The notes below the pieces were generated by a model. It saw only the letters and a list, made by a program, of their open reading frames with translations, made no database searches and was not told the origin of the DNA. From NCBI GenBank assembly GCA_945878115.1, contig CAMDVD010000019.1, positions 1-53,760 of the forward strand: DNA of 53,760 nt, read 5' to 3'. Positions 34,584 through 43,420 of the stretch are shown here, one piece after another (the stretch's first letter is position 1; each line of letters starts with the position of its first letter). The stretch comes from Chitinophaga pinensis. GTDB taxonomy: Bacteria > Bacteroidota > Bacteroidia > Chitinophagales > Chitinophagaceae. A program made the translations under genes and the position numbers.

Positions 34584-35417
34584 GTGCGCAATCTTATCCT
34601 TTTAATTCAGCAGTATTATTCTTTTTTTATATTTTTATTTTTAGAAATAATCTGCTTGAGTATTGTATTCAGTAATTACTCTTATCAACAAACTTCTTAT
34701 ATTAACTCTGCAAGAAATATTTCTGGCAACTTGTATACACAGAAAAATAAACTGTCTACTTTTTTTAGTTTGCAATCCGTCAATGATAGTTTACAAAAGG
34801 AAAATGCGAGACTCATGCACACACTTGGTTTACATCTTCCAACCAATCCATTAAAAGACACTTCTTATACCACCAAACGAACAATAGATTCGGTAACTTC
34901 CACTATACAATATCGTTATATTCCAGCTAGAGTTTTGAATAATTCCATTGATCAAAAAACCAATTATATTACTTTAAATGTAGGAAGCTTACAAGGCGTT
35001 AAAAAAAATATGGGTGTAATTAGTGGCAATGGCATAGTTGGCAAAGTATCACATGTAAGTCCAAATTATTGCACTGTTTTATCTCTTCTATCTGAGCATT
35101 TTGTGGTAAGTGCATTAGTTGCTGACGGCACAGTAGGTAAAGTAACCTGGGACGGCTTAGATCCAAGCCTAGTGCTACTAACAGGAATTCCACAGTCAGT
35201 TAAATTAAAAAAATTAGATTCTGTTTTTACGAGTGGTTATTCTGCTTTCTTTCCAGAACAAATACTTATCGGAAGAGCCGCTCAAGTTATGAATGGCACT
35301 TCTTATAAAATTTGGTTGTCCACCAATTTTAGAAATTTACACTACGTTTATGTGATAGAAGATAATACCAATGTCGAAAGATCTATCTTAGAAGATTCTA
35401 CAAAAATAACGCCTTAA
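34584..35417 (+). CDS. mreC: rod shape-determining protein MreC
   Basis: The GTG at 34584 gives 277 residues: a short cytoplasmic start, one membrane helix (about 10-32), a coiled coil (NDSLQKENARLMHTL) and the periplasmic MreC beta-barrels (RVLNNSIDQKTNYITLNVGS, GVISGNGIVGKV, SLLSEHFVVSALV, YSAFFPEQILIGRA). MreC bridges MreB-MreD to the wall synthases. It starts 51 bases after mreB and is followed by mreD after 4 bases. Confidence 0.93.
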   Translation: MRNLILLIQQYYSFFIFLFLEIICLSIVFSNYSYQQTSYINSARNISGNLYTQKNKLSTFFSLQSVNDSLQKENARLMHTLGLHLPTNPLKDTSYTTKRTIDSVTSTIQYRYIPARVLNNSIDQKTNYITLNVGSLQGVKKNMGVISGNGIVGKVSHVSPNYCTVLSLLSEHFVVSALVADGTVGKVTWDGLDPSLVLLTGIPQSVKLKKLDSVFTSGYSAFFPEQILIGRAAQVMNGTSYKIWLSTNFRNLHYVYVIEDNTNVERSILEDSTKITP

Positions 35418-35421
35418 TAAC

Positions 35422-35967
35422 ATGAGTACGCCAATTAAATTTACATTGAATTTCATTGCAATTATGGCGGTGCAGATTTTTGTGTTAAATGATATTGTCA
35501 TCAAATCATCTATTTCTATTCTTGGATTCCCTGCTTTTATTCCTTTCATTTATCCTCTATTCATACTGTTATTACCGGTGAGTACACCCAATTGGCTAGG
35601 TATGATCATCGGATTCTTTACGGGTATCACTATGGATATGTTTTGCAATACACCCGGAATGCATGCCTCAGCTTGTGTGTTATTAGCTTATTGCAGACCA
35701 TTCTTACTTCGTTTGTTTTTCCAACAGAATATTAAAGAACTTGGAAATACAATTCCATCTTTATTCCGCATGGGTTTTAGTACTTACTTTATTTATATCT
35801 GTCTAGCCATTTTGATTCATCATCTTGCTTTTTACATCGTACAGATTTGGAGCTTTTCACAAATTCTATTTATTCTTTTAAAGACCTTAGTTTCTGGCAT
35901 TTTATCCATATTACTAATTATTTTGAGTCAATTACTCTTTGCTCAAAAAGAAATCAGAAGATCATGA
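35422..35967 (+). CDS. mreD: rod shape-determining protein MreD
   Basis: The 181-residue protein is nearly all membrane helix (about five). The MreD features are an early NDIVIKSSISILGFPAFIPF and the GMIIGFFTGITMDMF loop. Its stop codon overlaps the start of the SET-domain gene (ATGA at 35964-35967). mrdA and rodA, which often follow in Bacteroidota, are absent here. Confidence 0.9.
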   Translation: MSTPIKFTLNFIAIMAVQIFVLNDIVIKSSISILGFPAFIPFIYPLFILLLPVSTPNWLGMIIGFFTGITMDMFCNTPGMHASACVLLAYCRPFLLRLFFQQNIKELGNTIPSLFRMGFSTYFIYICLAILIHHLAFYIVQIWSFSQILFILLKTLVSGILSILLIILSQLLFAQKEIRRS

Positions 35968-36341
35968 TACTTCCTTGTTTATTTGCCCATCTCACGGAAC
36001 ATAAAGGCTGGGGAATGTTTACAAATAAAAAAATACAAAGCAATACAGTCATTGAAATTTCACCAGTAATTGTAATGTCGGCAAAAGAAAAAAAGTTATT
36101 AGATCAAACTACCTTGTATAATTATATTTTTGATTGGACCGATGAACAATGCTGCATGGCTATGGGATTTGTGCCAATATATAACCATGAACAACCTTCC
36201 AATTGTGAATATTTTCAAGATTATGAGGCAAATACAATTATGATTAAAACAGTACGTGCAATCAAAAAAGGAGAAGAGTTAACGATAAACTACAACGGCG
36301 ATTTTGACAACCTAAACAAAGTGTGGTTTCCGTTGAAATAA
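35964..36341 (+). CDS. small SET-domain protein
   Basis: I chose the ATG at 35964, overlapping the mreD stop, because SET homology begins at once (FAHLTEHKGWGMFTNKKI). The 125-residue product has the SET pseudoknot motifs YNHEQPSNCEY and EELTINYNGDF. SET domains usually methylate lysine using S-adenosylmethionine; targets of such small bacterial forms are unknown. Translational coupling to mreD suggests shared expression with the cell-shape operon, but no functional link is known to me. Confidence 0.85.
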   Translation: MILPCLFAHLTEHKGWGMFTNKKIQSNTVIEISPVIVMSAKEKKLLDQTTLYNYIFDWTDEQCCMAMGFVPIYNHEQPSNCEYFQDYEANTIMIKTVRAIKKGEELTINYNGDFDNLNKVWFPLK

Positions 36342-36382
36342 TACAGAATAGAAATATTAAACTACTAATTGATTCAAGCAAT

Positions 36383-36931
36383 TTATTGTTTACTTAAGAC
36401 AATGCTACAAGTAGCAGAAACATGATTTACTGTATCTCTCGACTTAAGGTAGATATTAATAAACGTTCCACTCATATTTCCATAACCGCTTAAATACAAA
36501 TCCCCACAAGTATTTTGCATTGGGATATTAAAAGTGGTTTTCTCTGGATTAATGTCTGCACTTATGTTACTATTTGGACAAAAAACGCCAGCATTCATTA
36601 AATTAATTTTATAAGCATAAGCTGAATTGCCGCTGATACTAACATTGTAATAGCCTGTACCACCAGTGTAACAAGCATCAGCAGCAATATAATTCCCAAC
36701 AAATTTCTCACTCCATCGAGATCCACATTTATCTCCTTCATAACCTTGCGGGCAATTGCATATCCCATTTGTACAAGTTCCCCCATTCAAACAAATAACA
36801 TTATCACACGGCCTAATTAATGTAGAATCATTGTATTTGGTTTTACTCTTATCACAAGACACAAATAGCATCATGCCAAAACAAATAATTACAACTGAAA
36901 ATGTACTTAATATTAATTTAATATTCTTCAT
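36383..36931 (-). CDS. EGF-like domain lipoprotein
   Basis: The 182-residue protein has a signal peptide with lipobox (MMLFVSC). An EGF-like module follows with six cysteines in order (CDNVICLNGGTCTNGICNC to YEGDKCG), then a ~115-residue beta-rich domain with NIPMQNTCGDLYLSGYGN. It should be anchored at the cell surface. I cannot name a binding partner. The gene is convergent with the SET gene and followed on the minus strand by no partner. Confidence 0.82.
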   Translation of the reverse strand: MKNIKLILSTFSVVIICFGMMLFVSCDKSKTKYNDSTLIRPCDNVICLNGGTCTNGICNCPQGYEGDKCGSRWSEKFVGNYIAADACYTGGTGYYNVSISGNSAYAYKINLMNAGVFCPNSNISADINPEKTTFNIPMQNTCGDLYLSGYGNMSGTFINIYLKSRDTVNHVSATCSIVLSKQ

Positions 36932-36948
36932 AGGTTAAAGATAAAAAA

Positions 36949-36980
36949 AATCCCAAAAGCAGAAAACTATTTTTGGGATT
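36949..36980 (-). terminator. intrinsic terminator after the 2TM gene
   Basis: AATCCCAAAA (36949-36958) and TTTTGGGATT (36971-36980) form a 10-bp stem. On the minus strand the stem is followed by a run of eight T. It lies 20 bases beyond the stop of the gene at 37001-37255. Confidence 0.75.
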
Positions 36981-37000
36981 CATGGTTTGAAAATTTAGAA

Positions 37001-37255
37001 TTAGTTTTTTAATTGACGCAAATAATCTTCATTACCTGCATCTGAATAATTTGTAAAAGTCGCAGCCCAATGGCCAATTAAGGATAATCCCCAAGCTGCT
37101 GTAATCCAAATTCCCCAAGGGTATACCCAAGTTTTATTTGCACCTTGTATATAATACCAATAAGCCCACAAAGCTGCATTTGCCAATAAGAACACTACAA
37201 CATGAATCATAAATAAACTCTTTTGTTTACCGCTTGGAATTAATTTTTCTGGCAT
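37001..37255 (-). CDS. 2TM-domain membrane protein
   Basis: The 84-residue protein has two membrane helices (FMIHVVVFLLANAALWAYWY and the Trp-rich VYPWGIWITAAWGLSLIGHW). This is the wording of the '2TM domain' family, where the segment also occurs N-terminal to histidine-kinase-like proteins. Function is unknown. It stands alone with its own terminator. Confidence 0.8.
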   Translation of the reverse strand: MPEKLIPSGKQKSLFMIHVVVFLLANAALWAYWYYIQGANKTWVYPWGIWITAAWGLSLIGHWAATFTNYSDAGNEDYLRQLKN

Positions 37256-37366
37256 ATAATTATTTTTTTAGTCGTTGCAAATGTAATTCTGAATTTCTAT
37301 TTTACAAATGCTTTTATCATTTGATTTATCATCTATTATACACGAAGTGTGCATATATTATTCAAC

Positions 37367-40348
37367 CTATCTAACAAGGGTGACATTACCTTGTTTTACA
37401 AATCTTTTTCCAGTACTAGTTACAGCATCAAATACGTACACATAAACACCAAGAGGTTGTGACTTACCATTCCATTGTCCGTTCCAACCTTTTTGGATAT
37501 CCGTTGTTGAGAATACTTCTTGTCCCCATCTATTAAATATTTTGAACGAATTTAATTTCGCAATTCCACGTACAATAATATGTAATTCATCATTGATACT
37601 AGTTCCAGAGCCTGGACTAAATGCATTTGGTATTTCAATCAAAGATTCAGGACTTACATTTACAATTACGCTATCAGAAGATTTGCATCCAAATTCCGTT
37701 TCCGCATTTACTGTGTATTTTGTAGTAACAGAAGGAGAAGACCAAGGATTTTTAATTTTCGTGTCTGTCAAACCATTTGGTGGGAACCAATTGAAATTCA
37801 AACTACAATTGCCTTCTGCCCATAATTGAACTTGTTCTCCGGGATAAATTGTTTTAGAATCGCCTGCATCAATAACAGCTGCTGGATTTACAACAATAGT
37901 AGCTTTTGCAGTGTCATTGCATCCTTTAGAATCCACACCATAAATAGTGTAAACAGTGGTTGTAAGTGGATAAACAAATACATCTTTTCCAGTAGTATCC
38001 GATATGAATAATGGTGGAGTCCAATGATATAACACTGCTCCAAGAGCATGCAAATAGGCCGTATCATTCGGACATAAACTTTTATCTCCATCAACAGTTA
38101 AGAATTGAGTTGGTACTATCTGAATAAGCATATTGTCTTGACCTTTACATCCATTTGGAGAAGTAACTTCTAGAATCATATTTGTGGTTGAAGTACCATC
38201 AAAAATTGGATCTTGAATTGTATTATCATTCAAATCTGCAAAAGGCTGCCAATCATAGGTATAAACGATACCACCTGGTGTAGCTGATCCATATAAATGA
38301 ACTGTATCACCAGAACAAATTTCTCTGTCAAACCCAGCATCCACTACTGGTATTGGATCAACACTAATTTTGATAGACTGAGTAGAATCTGGACAACCTG
38401 GAAATGAAACATTTAAAGTATAAGTAGAAGCTCCTATTGCAATAGGTGTAATAATCGGATTTTTAATGTTTGGATTACTGATATCTGCAGGTGGAGTCCA
38501 CACGTAGGTATATTTTGGACTTCCCCCATTTACATTAATTTGAACATTATCTCCTTTACAAATCGAGGTGTCATTATTGGCAATATCATATCCATTCAAT
38601 ACATCAACATGAACTGTAGCAATTGATGGACAAGCAGTACCAACGGCAGAATTTACTGTAACTGTATAGGTAATTGGATTAGCTGGATTTACAACTAATG
38701 GATTACTGATAGAAGTTGAACTTAAATAGGAAGCTGGAGACCATGAATAGTTATATGCCCCAGCAGGTGATGCCGACACGTTCAATTGTAAAGTAGCGTA
38801 AGAACACGTCGTTGTATCTGGTGTAATGGTTAACAGTGAACCTGGCACTACTTGCACCGTGACCGAATCCGTTGTATTACACTGTAAATCCGTGACAATA
38901 AATGTAGTGGTCACATTGGGCGAAACCCATGTATTTTGGCAAGTGGGACAAGATATTGCATTGGGATCACCACCAGGAACTATACTCCATTGGTATGTTT
39001 CATTGCCATAAGAAGACAAGAAAGTACTATCCGTCAAACAAATGGACGTATCAGCAGAAGCCTTAATAGGCCTATAAATAAATATCGGAACGGCTACCAA
39101 TGCTGGATTTGTAAGGCAATGAACCGAATCTTTGACGCTCACATATAAAATATGAATACCAGTATCAGCTATTGTTGTTTGCCAAGTCACACAGCAATGC
39201 AAAACACTATCATAAGGCTTAGTGTATACTACTGATGATCCCGGCATAACTACACTAGAATTATCAAAAAGGAAAACGACTATATTACCAAAGGTCGTAT
39301 CTTCAATATCAAAACAGAAGGACAATAAATTATCGGGGCAGGATTTAACGGTATCATTTTGCGCGACACCATTAGTGACATTTAAAGAATCTAAAACAGA
39401 TACCACAGGTAAAGGCACACAGTTATCAACCACAACTTGCATATCCCGCATTACAGCACCAATAAATGTTCCATTTCTATATTCTGAACATTTAATAGAA
39501 ATTACATACACCCCTTGCAAGTTAGGCGTGAAAGAAAAATCACCAGTATTCTGATCCATCGTGAATGTATTATTACAAGGCAATGGATTTCCGCCTGTGT
39601 TTAAAATATTGTATGCTGGCAATAATAAATTTGTTGCAGCGCCTGCAGCACAGCCTGTTTTTGTTTTAGGGGTAATCATTTCAAAAAATAGTGAATCCCC
39701 GTCTGGATCTGTAGCTCCGCCTATATGATAGTATGGTGAGTTAACGCAGATATAAGGCAATGGTAATGAGGCTGAAGAATTAGAATTCACAAAAACGGGA
39801 GAACTATTGGCCTGACTTACTGTATTATCGAAACTAGCTTCAACATAAATATTTTGACTACCTGGTGGTGTTGTAATATTCTGAATGGTAGTATTTCTGC
39901 AACATAGTACAACATAGAATGACCAAATATTGCAGGTGGAAGGTAGAGTTAAAGTTGCTGAATACCACCATTGCTCATAGCCTGGAATCGCACTATTCAA
40001 ATTTTGACAAGTGGTAATCGTACTGTCACATCCATTTGATAATACAGAACCATTTGGAACGGATGGTGTAGTCGGAATATTACCCACAATCTTTGGTAGA
40101 ATGATTTGGTTGATAATATTATTACAAGTGTTGGTGTAACACATGGTAAATGATGCTGGCTCCGTAGAAGAAGCCACTCCAGCCGTTCCACATGCTCTAT
40201 AAAATTTAAAAATAAAATTATAGGTATTAGTTGTTCCTGGCACTAATTCATAAATGAGTTCACCGCCAGCAGCATGTGTTGCTTTCGATACATTGGCACT
40301 CAATAAAATAACAACTAGTGTCAGAAATAGAGAAGATAATTTTTTCAT
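37367..40348 (-). CDS. large secreted Ig-like/PKD-type protein with gliding-motility (CHU_C) C-terminus
   Basis: I chose the ATG at 40348 (KKLSSLFLTLVVILLSANVSKA signal peptide); an upstream TTG at 40354 is less likely. The ~993-residue protein starts with a domain seen in surface proteins of this group (HAAGGELIYELVPGTTN). It then has a series of about 80-90 residue Ig/PKD-like repeats, each opening with a C-x-G/x-D-x-x-L/V strand and a Y-x-W strand (ICLTDSTFLSSYG, ICKGDNVQINVNG, ICSGDTVHLYGS). The last ~85 residues (IPNAFSPGSG, FKIFNRWGQEVF, WNGKSQPLGVYVYV) are the CHU_C 'gliding motility-associated' T9SS tail. It is probably a surface adhesin. Confidence 0.88.
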   Translation of the reverse strand: MKKLSSLFLTLVVILLSANVSKATHAAGGELIYELVPGTTNTYNFIFKFYRACGTAGVASSTEPASFTMCYTNTCNNIINQIILPKIVGNIPTTPSVPNGSVLSNGCDSTITTCQNLNSAIPGYEQWWYSATLTLPSTCNIWSFYVVLCCRNTTIQNITTPPGSQNIYVEASFDNTVSQANSSPVFVNSNSSASLPLPYICVNSPYYHIGGATDPDGDSLFFEMITPKTKTGCAAGAATNLLLPAYNILNTGGNPLPCNNTFTMDQNTGDFSFTPNLQGVYVISIKCSEYRNGTFIGAVMRDMQVVVDNCVPLPVVSVLDSLNVTNGVAQNDTVKSCPDNLLSFCFDIEDTTFGNIVVFLFDNSSVVMPGSSVVYTKPYDSVLHCCVTWQTTIADTGIHILYVSVKDSVHCLTNPALVAVPIFIYRPIKASADTSICLTDSTFLSSYGNETYQWSIVPGGDPNAISCPTCQNTWVSPNVTTTFIVTDLQCNTTDSVTVQVVPGSLLTITPDTTTCSYATLQLNVSASPAGAYNYSWSPASYLSSTSISNPLVVNPANPITYTVTVNSAVGTACPSIATVHVDVLNGYDIANNDTSICKGDNVQINVNGGSPKYTYVWTPPADISNPNIKNPIITPIAIGASTYTLNVSFPGCPDSTQSIKISVDPIPVVDAGFDREICSGDTVHLYGSATPGGIVYTYDWQPFADLNDNTIQDPIFDGTSTTNMILEVTSPNGCKGQDNMLIQIVPTQFLTVDGDKSLCPNDTAYLHALGAVLYHWTPPLFISDTTGKDVFVYPLTTTVYTIYGVDSKGCNDTAKATIVVNPAAVIDAGDSKTIYPGEQVQLWAEGNCSLNFNWFPPNGLTDTKIKNPWSSPSVTTKYTVNAETEFGCKSSDSVIVNVSPESLIEIPNAFSPGSGTSINDELHIIVRGIAKLNSFKIFNRWGQEVFSTTDIQKGWNGQWNGKSQPLGVYVYVFDAVTSTGKRFVKQGNVTLVR

Positions 40349-40396
40349 ATTCAAAAATAAGGCTTAAAAATAATACAATTTATTAAAGAAACGACT

Positions 40397-41413
40397 TCAA
40401 TAGCGGAAAAATACTTGGGTTGCCCCATATCCATATTGAATATCGTAGTCATTGACGTATTTATGGACGTATTTGGTTTGGTCCAACAATAAATGAATCT
40501 CCTTTTTCAGTTTGCCATTCCCAACGCCATGAATGAATATAATTGTGTATTGCTTTGTCGCAATAGCTAAATCTAAAGCCTTTTGACATTCCTTCAATTG
40601 AATATTCAACATTTCCGAATTACCCAAAGTTCTATGATGACTAATTAAATTTTCAATATGTAAATCAATTTCATACATAGATTTCTTTAATGCCCCTTCA
40701 AAATCGAAATGAGAATTGTTTTTTTTCTCATTGGGTAAAAATAAGGGCTTAGCAGCAGCAACAAAAACCTCTTGCTTAGCTCTAGGTTTTAGTACATCAA
40801 AAAGAAGGAAATAAAAAAACGCTTTATTCTCGTATTTAATGTTATCCAATTTGTCAAACAATTTCTTTGGCTTTATTTGCAAACTTGTTGCAAGATCCAA
40901 TTTACTATTGCTTTTATCAACAAATCTGTAGGTAAACAAAGGGCTTGAAGCCATTTCTTCAAATGACAAATCATGCATGTAAAATTCACTTTCTGGATAA
41001 ATCGTAGAACTTAATGAAAATAAGAATTCTGATTTTATAGTACAATTGTATTCCACCAAATATTCATACATGGTTTCATTATAGATATAGACCTTTAGTT
41101 TTTCTACTTTTTCATCCATACTATTGGCATCATAAATAGGCATAAAAACCAGATATACACCTTGTGGCAAACTTCGTTGCCTAGTATATTTCTTTTCCGT
41201 CCGCAATTGATCCACATGTTGAATAGTAGACTTGGGCTTCTTTTCCTTCTGTAAAAACCATCTCAAATAAGGATGTTCCAAATCATCTAAAAAAACATGA
41301 TAAGTACTTTTACCAACTTTAACAGAAGCCATATCTTTACCTATATATTCTTCTAATTTTCCTTCTTCCTGATTTGATTTGATATAAACAGGGTCACCAA
41401 TAGTAAATTTCAT
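40397..41413 (-). CDS. Smr/DUF2027 domain protein
   Basis: The 338-residue protein has an N-terminal DUF2027 part (GDPVYIKSNQEEGKLEEYIG, a small beta-barrel) and a C-terminal Smr domain with EIDLHIENL and IHGVGNGKLKKEI. The pair of motifs is shared with the MutS2 Smr nuclease domain. Smr domains can nick DNA or RNA; in Bacteroidota the DUF2027-Smr fusion has no settled role. It is divergent from the methyltransferase gene with only 34 bases between starts. Confidence 0.85.
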   Translation of the reverse strand: MKFTIGDPVYIKSNQEEGKLEEYIGKDMASVKVGKSTYHVFLDDLEHPYLRWFLQKEKKPKSTIQHVDQLRTEKKYTRQRSLPQGVYLVFMPIYDANSMDEKVEKLKVYIYNETMYEYLVEYNCTIKSEFLFSLSSTIYPESEFYMHDLSFEEMASSPLFTYRFVDKSNSKLDLATSLQIKPKKLFDKLDNIKYENKAFFYFLLFDVLKPRAKQEVFVAAAKPLFLPNEKKNNSHFDFEGALKKSMYEIDLHIENLISHHRTLGNSEMLNIQLKECQKALDLAIATKQYTIIFIHGVGNGKLKKEIHLLLDQTKYVHKYVNDYDIQYGYGATQVFFRY

Positions 41414-41447
41414 GTATTAGAATTACGTTTGCACAAAGTTAATACCT

Positions 41448-42110
41448 ATGCGTTGGAAATGGCGATGGAATATAGCACAATTTGCGGAACGACGATGGTG
41501 GCAATCTTATTTGAAAAATAAAGACGTACAGGAATACTTGTCTTGGAAAAAACAATATTGGCAAAAAATAATAGACCTATGCAAGCCTTATTTTACTATA
41601 GTTTCAACGGATGTCATCTTGGATGCTGGCTGTGGCCCCGCTGGCATGTTTATGTTATTTCCAGACCATAAAACTATCGCCTTCGACCCCTTATTAGATA
41701 GATATGAAAGCGACCTACCCCATTTTAAAAAGAAATTTTATCCGAATACTGAATTCGTTTCCGCAGGATTAGAAGATTTCATTGCACCTCAACAAGTAGA
41801 TAAAATATTTTGCATGAATGCAATCAATCATGTCCAAGATATCGAACTTAGTTTTGACAAATTAGTTTCATTTGGAAAACCTGGATCTTATTTGATAATT
41901 ACCATTGACGCACACAACCATTCTTTTTTCAAACATGTATTTCGCCTTCTTCCTGGCGATATTTTACATCCACATCAATATGACCTAAAAGAGTATCAAA
42001 GTCTAATTACAAATCGAGGATACAATATGCTAGCATCCATACATGTTAAACATGAATTCTTCTTTGATCATTATATTCTCATTGCACAAAAAACAATATC
42101 CACAAATTAA
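41448..42110 (+). CDS. class I SAM-dependent methyltransferase
   Basis: The 220-residue protein has motif I DVILDAGCGPAGMFML followed by IAFDPLLDRY, and a middle KIFCMNAINHVQDIE, typical of small-molecule methyltransferases. The start ATG is at 41448. It precedes the aminotransferase gene by 6 bases, so the two are co-expressed. Substrate is unknown. Confidence 0.85.
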   Translation: MRWKWRWNIAQFAERRWWQSYLKNKDVQEYLSWKKQYWQKIIDLCKPYFTIVSTDVILDAGCGPAGMFMLFPDHKTIAFDPLLDRYESDLPHFKKKFYPNTEFVSAGLEDFIAPQQVDKIFCMNAINHVQDIELSFDKLVSFGKPGSYLIITIDAHNHSFFKHVFRLLPGDILHPHQYDLKEYQSLITNRGYNMLASIHVKHEFFFDHYILIAQKTISTN

Positions 42111-42116
42111 TTTACC

Positions 42117-43205
42117 ATGCCACAAACATATTTTACTGTAGGTCCATCACAAATTTATCCAACCTATATGCAACATTTGCAAACTGCTATGGACTTGCAC
42201 TTGGGTTCAATTGGTCATCGCACCAGCACTTTCCGAAAAATATACCAACACACGACAGAACAACTTCGGATACTATTAAACATTCCTGCATCTCATGCTA
42301 TTTTTTTTACACCTTCCGCAACAGAAATTTGGGAAAGGATTTTACTCAACACAGTAAAATGCAATTCATTTCATTTAGTCAACGGTGCATTCTCACAGCG
42401 CTTTTATGAATATGCCATAGCATTACAAAAAACACCGAAACTATATAATGTAAACCATGGAGAAGGTTTCGATTTTTCCTCCATTATTATCCCCGAAGAA
42501 AACGAATTGATTTGTACTACACAAAATGAAACTGCAAGCGGTGTGCAAATTCTAGTTTCTGATTTAGTAGAACTCAAGAAAAAATACCCTTCACAATTAT
42601 TATGTACGGATATTGTATCTTCTGCGCCAATATCGGATATCGATTACAACTATATCGACTCCTCTTTTTTCTCCGTGCAAAAAGCCTTTGGCATGCCACC
42701 AGGCTTAGGTGTTTGGATAGTGAACGAAGCCTGTTTACAAAAGGCCAAAGAACTGGAAGCAAAAGGCATGAATATTGGTGCACATCATACCTTAAGCAGC
42801 TTCTACAAAAATTACCAAGCATTTGAAACCCCATCAACACCTAATACTATCGCCATTTATATATTAGGAAAGATAGCTGAAGATTTTAATCTAATTGGCA
42901 TTGAAAATATCCGCAAAACATCTGCATCTAAAGCAAAGCTTTTATACAATTTTGCAGATGACAATTCCAGTTTTCAGCCACTTGTTACAAATCCTAATCA
43001 CCGTTCCGAAACAGTAGTTGTATTGAATACAAATGAGGATTCTTCATTATTCTTAGAAGCCATGGCACAACAAGGATTTATCATTAGTAGCGGCTATGGC
43101 AAATTTAAAAAATCACAAATTAGAATTCCTAATTTCCCCTCCTCTACAGAAGAACAAATGGCTGAATTGATTTATGCAATGGAGGCAGAAGTTAGTAAAA
43201 AGTAG
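42117..43205 (+). CDS. class V aminotransferase (SerC/alanine-glyoxylate type)
   Basis: The 362-residue protein starts YFTVGPSQIYP, the SerC-like opening. It has the PLP-lysine region FFSVQKAFGMPPGLGVWIV, with the lysine before the AFG, and a C-terminal end SSGYGKFKKSQIRIPNFP. It may be a phosphoserine aminotransferase or a related enzyme; serA or serB are not adjacent. The last codons and the stop at 43203-43205 run into the heptamer repeat tract. Confidence 0.85.
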   Translation: MPQTYFTVGPSQIYPTYMQHLQTAMDLHLGSIGHRTSTFRKIYQHTTEQLRILLNIPASHAIFFTPSATEIWERILLNTVKCNSFHLVNGAFSQRFYEYAIALQKTPKLYNVNHGEGFDFSSIIIPEENELICTTQNETASGVQILVSDLVELKKKYPSQLLCTDIVSSAPISDIDYNYIDSSFFSVQKAFGMPPGLGVWIVNEACLQKAKELEAKGMNIGAHHTLSSFYKNYQAFETPSTPNTIAIYILGKIAEDFNLIGIENIRKTSASKAKLLYNFADDNSSFQPLVTNPNHRSETVVVLNTNEDSSLFLEAMAQQGFIISSGYGKFKKSQIRIPNFPSSTEEQMAELIYAMEAEVSKK

Positions 43206-43331
43206 AAAGTAGTTAGTAATGAGTAGTTAGTAGTTAGAATAACAACCATCTTTGGAAATTCGAAATTCGAAATTCGAAATTCGAAATTCGAAATTGGGAT
43301 TTAGAATTTGGAATTTAGAATTTGGGAATTT
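43203..43331. repeat. composite heptamer tract, plus orientation
   Basis: From the aminotransferase stop, TAG/TTAG words (27 bases identical to 9250-9276) are followed by five perfect tandem GAAATTC units (43255-43289). Then come GGATTTAGAATTTGG-type words. Confidence 0.8.
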
Positions 43332-43392
43332 GGCTTCAGCCGTTTTAACGTAATTTTTAAACAAAATTTTAGGTGCTTTTTTCTAGGCTAAA

Positions 43393-43400
43393 TATTTTTG
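43393..43400 (+). promoter_or_regulatory. possible -7 element of the HtrA gene
   Basis: TATTTTTG matches the Bacteroidota TAnnTTTG consensus exactly and lies 20 bases before the ATG at 43421. No clear TTG stands near -33, so only half of the signature is seen. Confidence 0.35.
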
Positions 43401-43420
43401 TATCCTAAAAATTTTAAACT

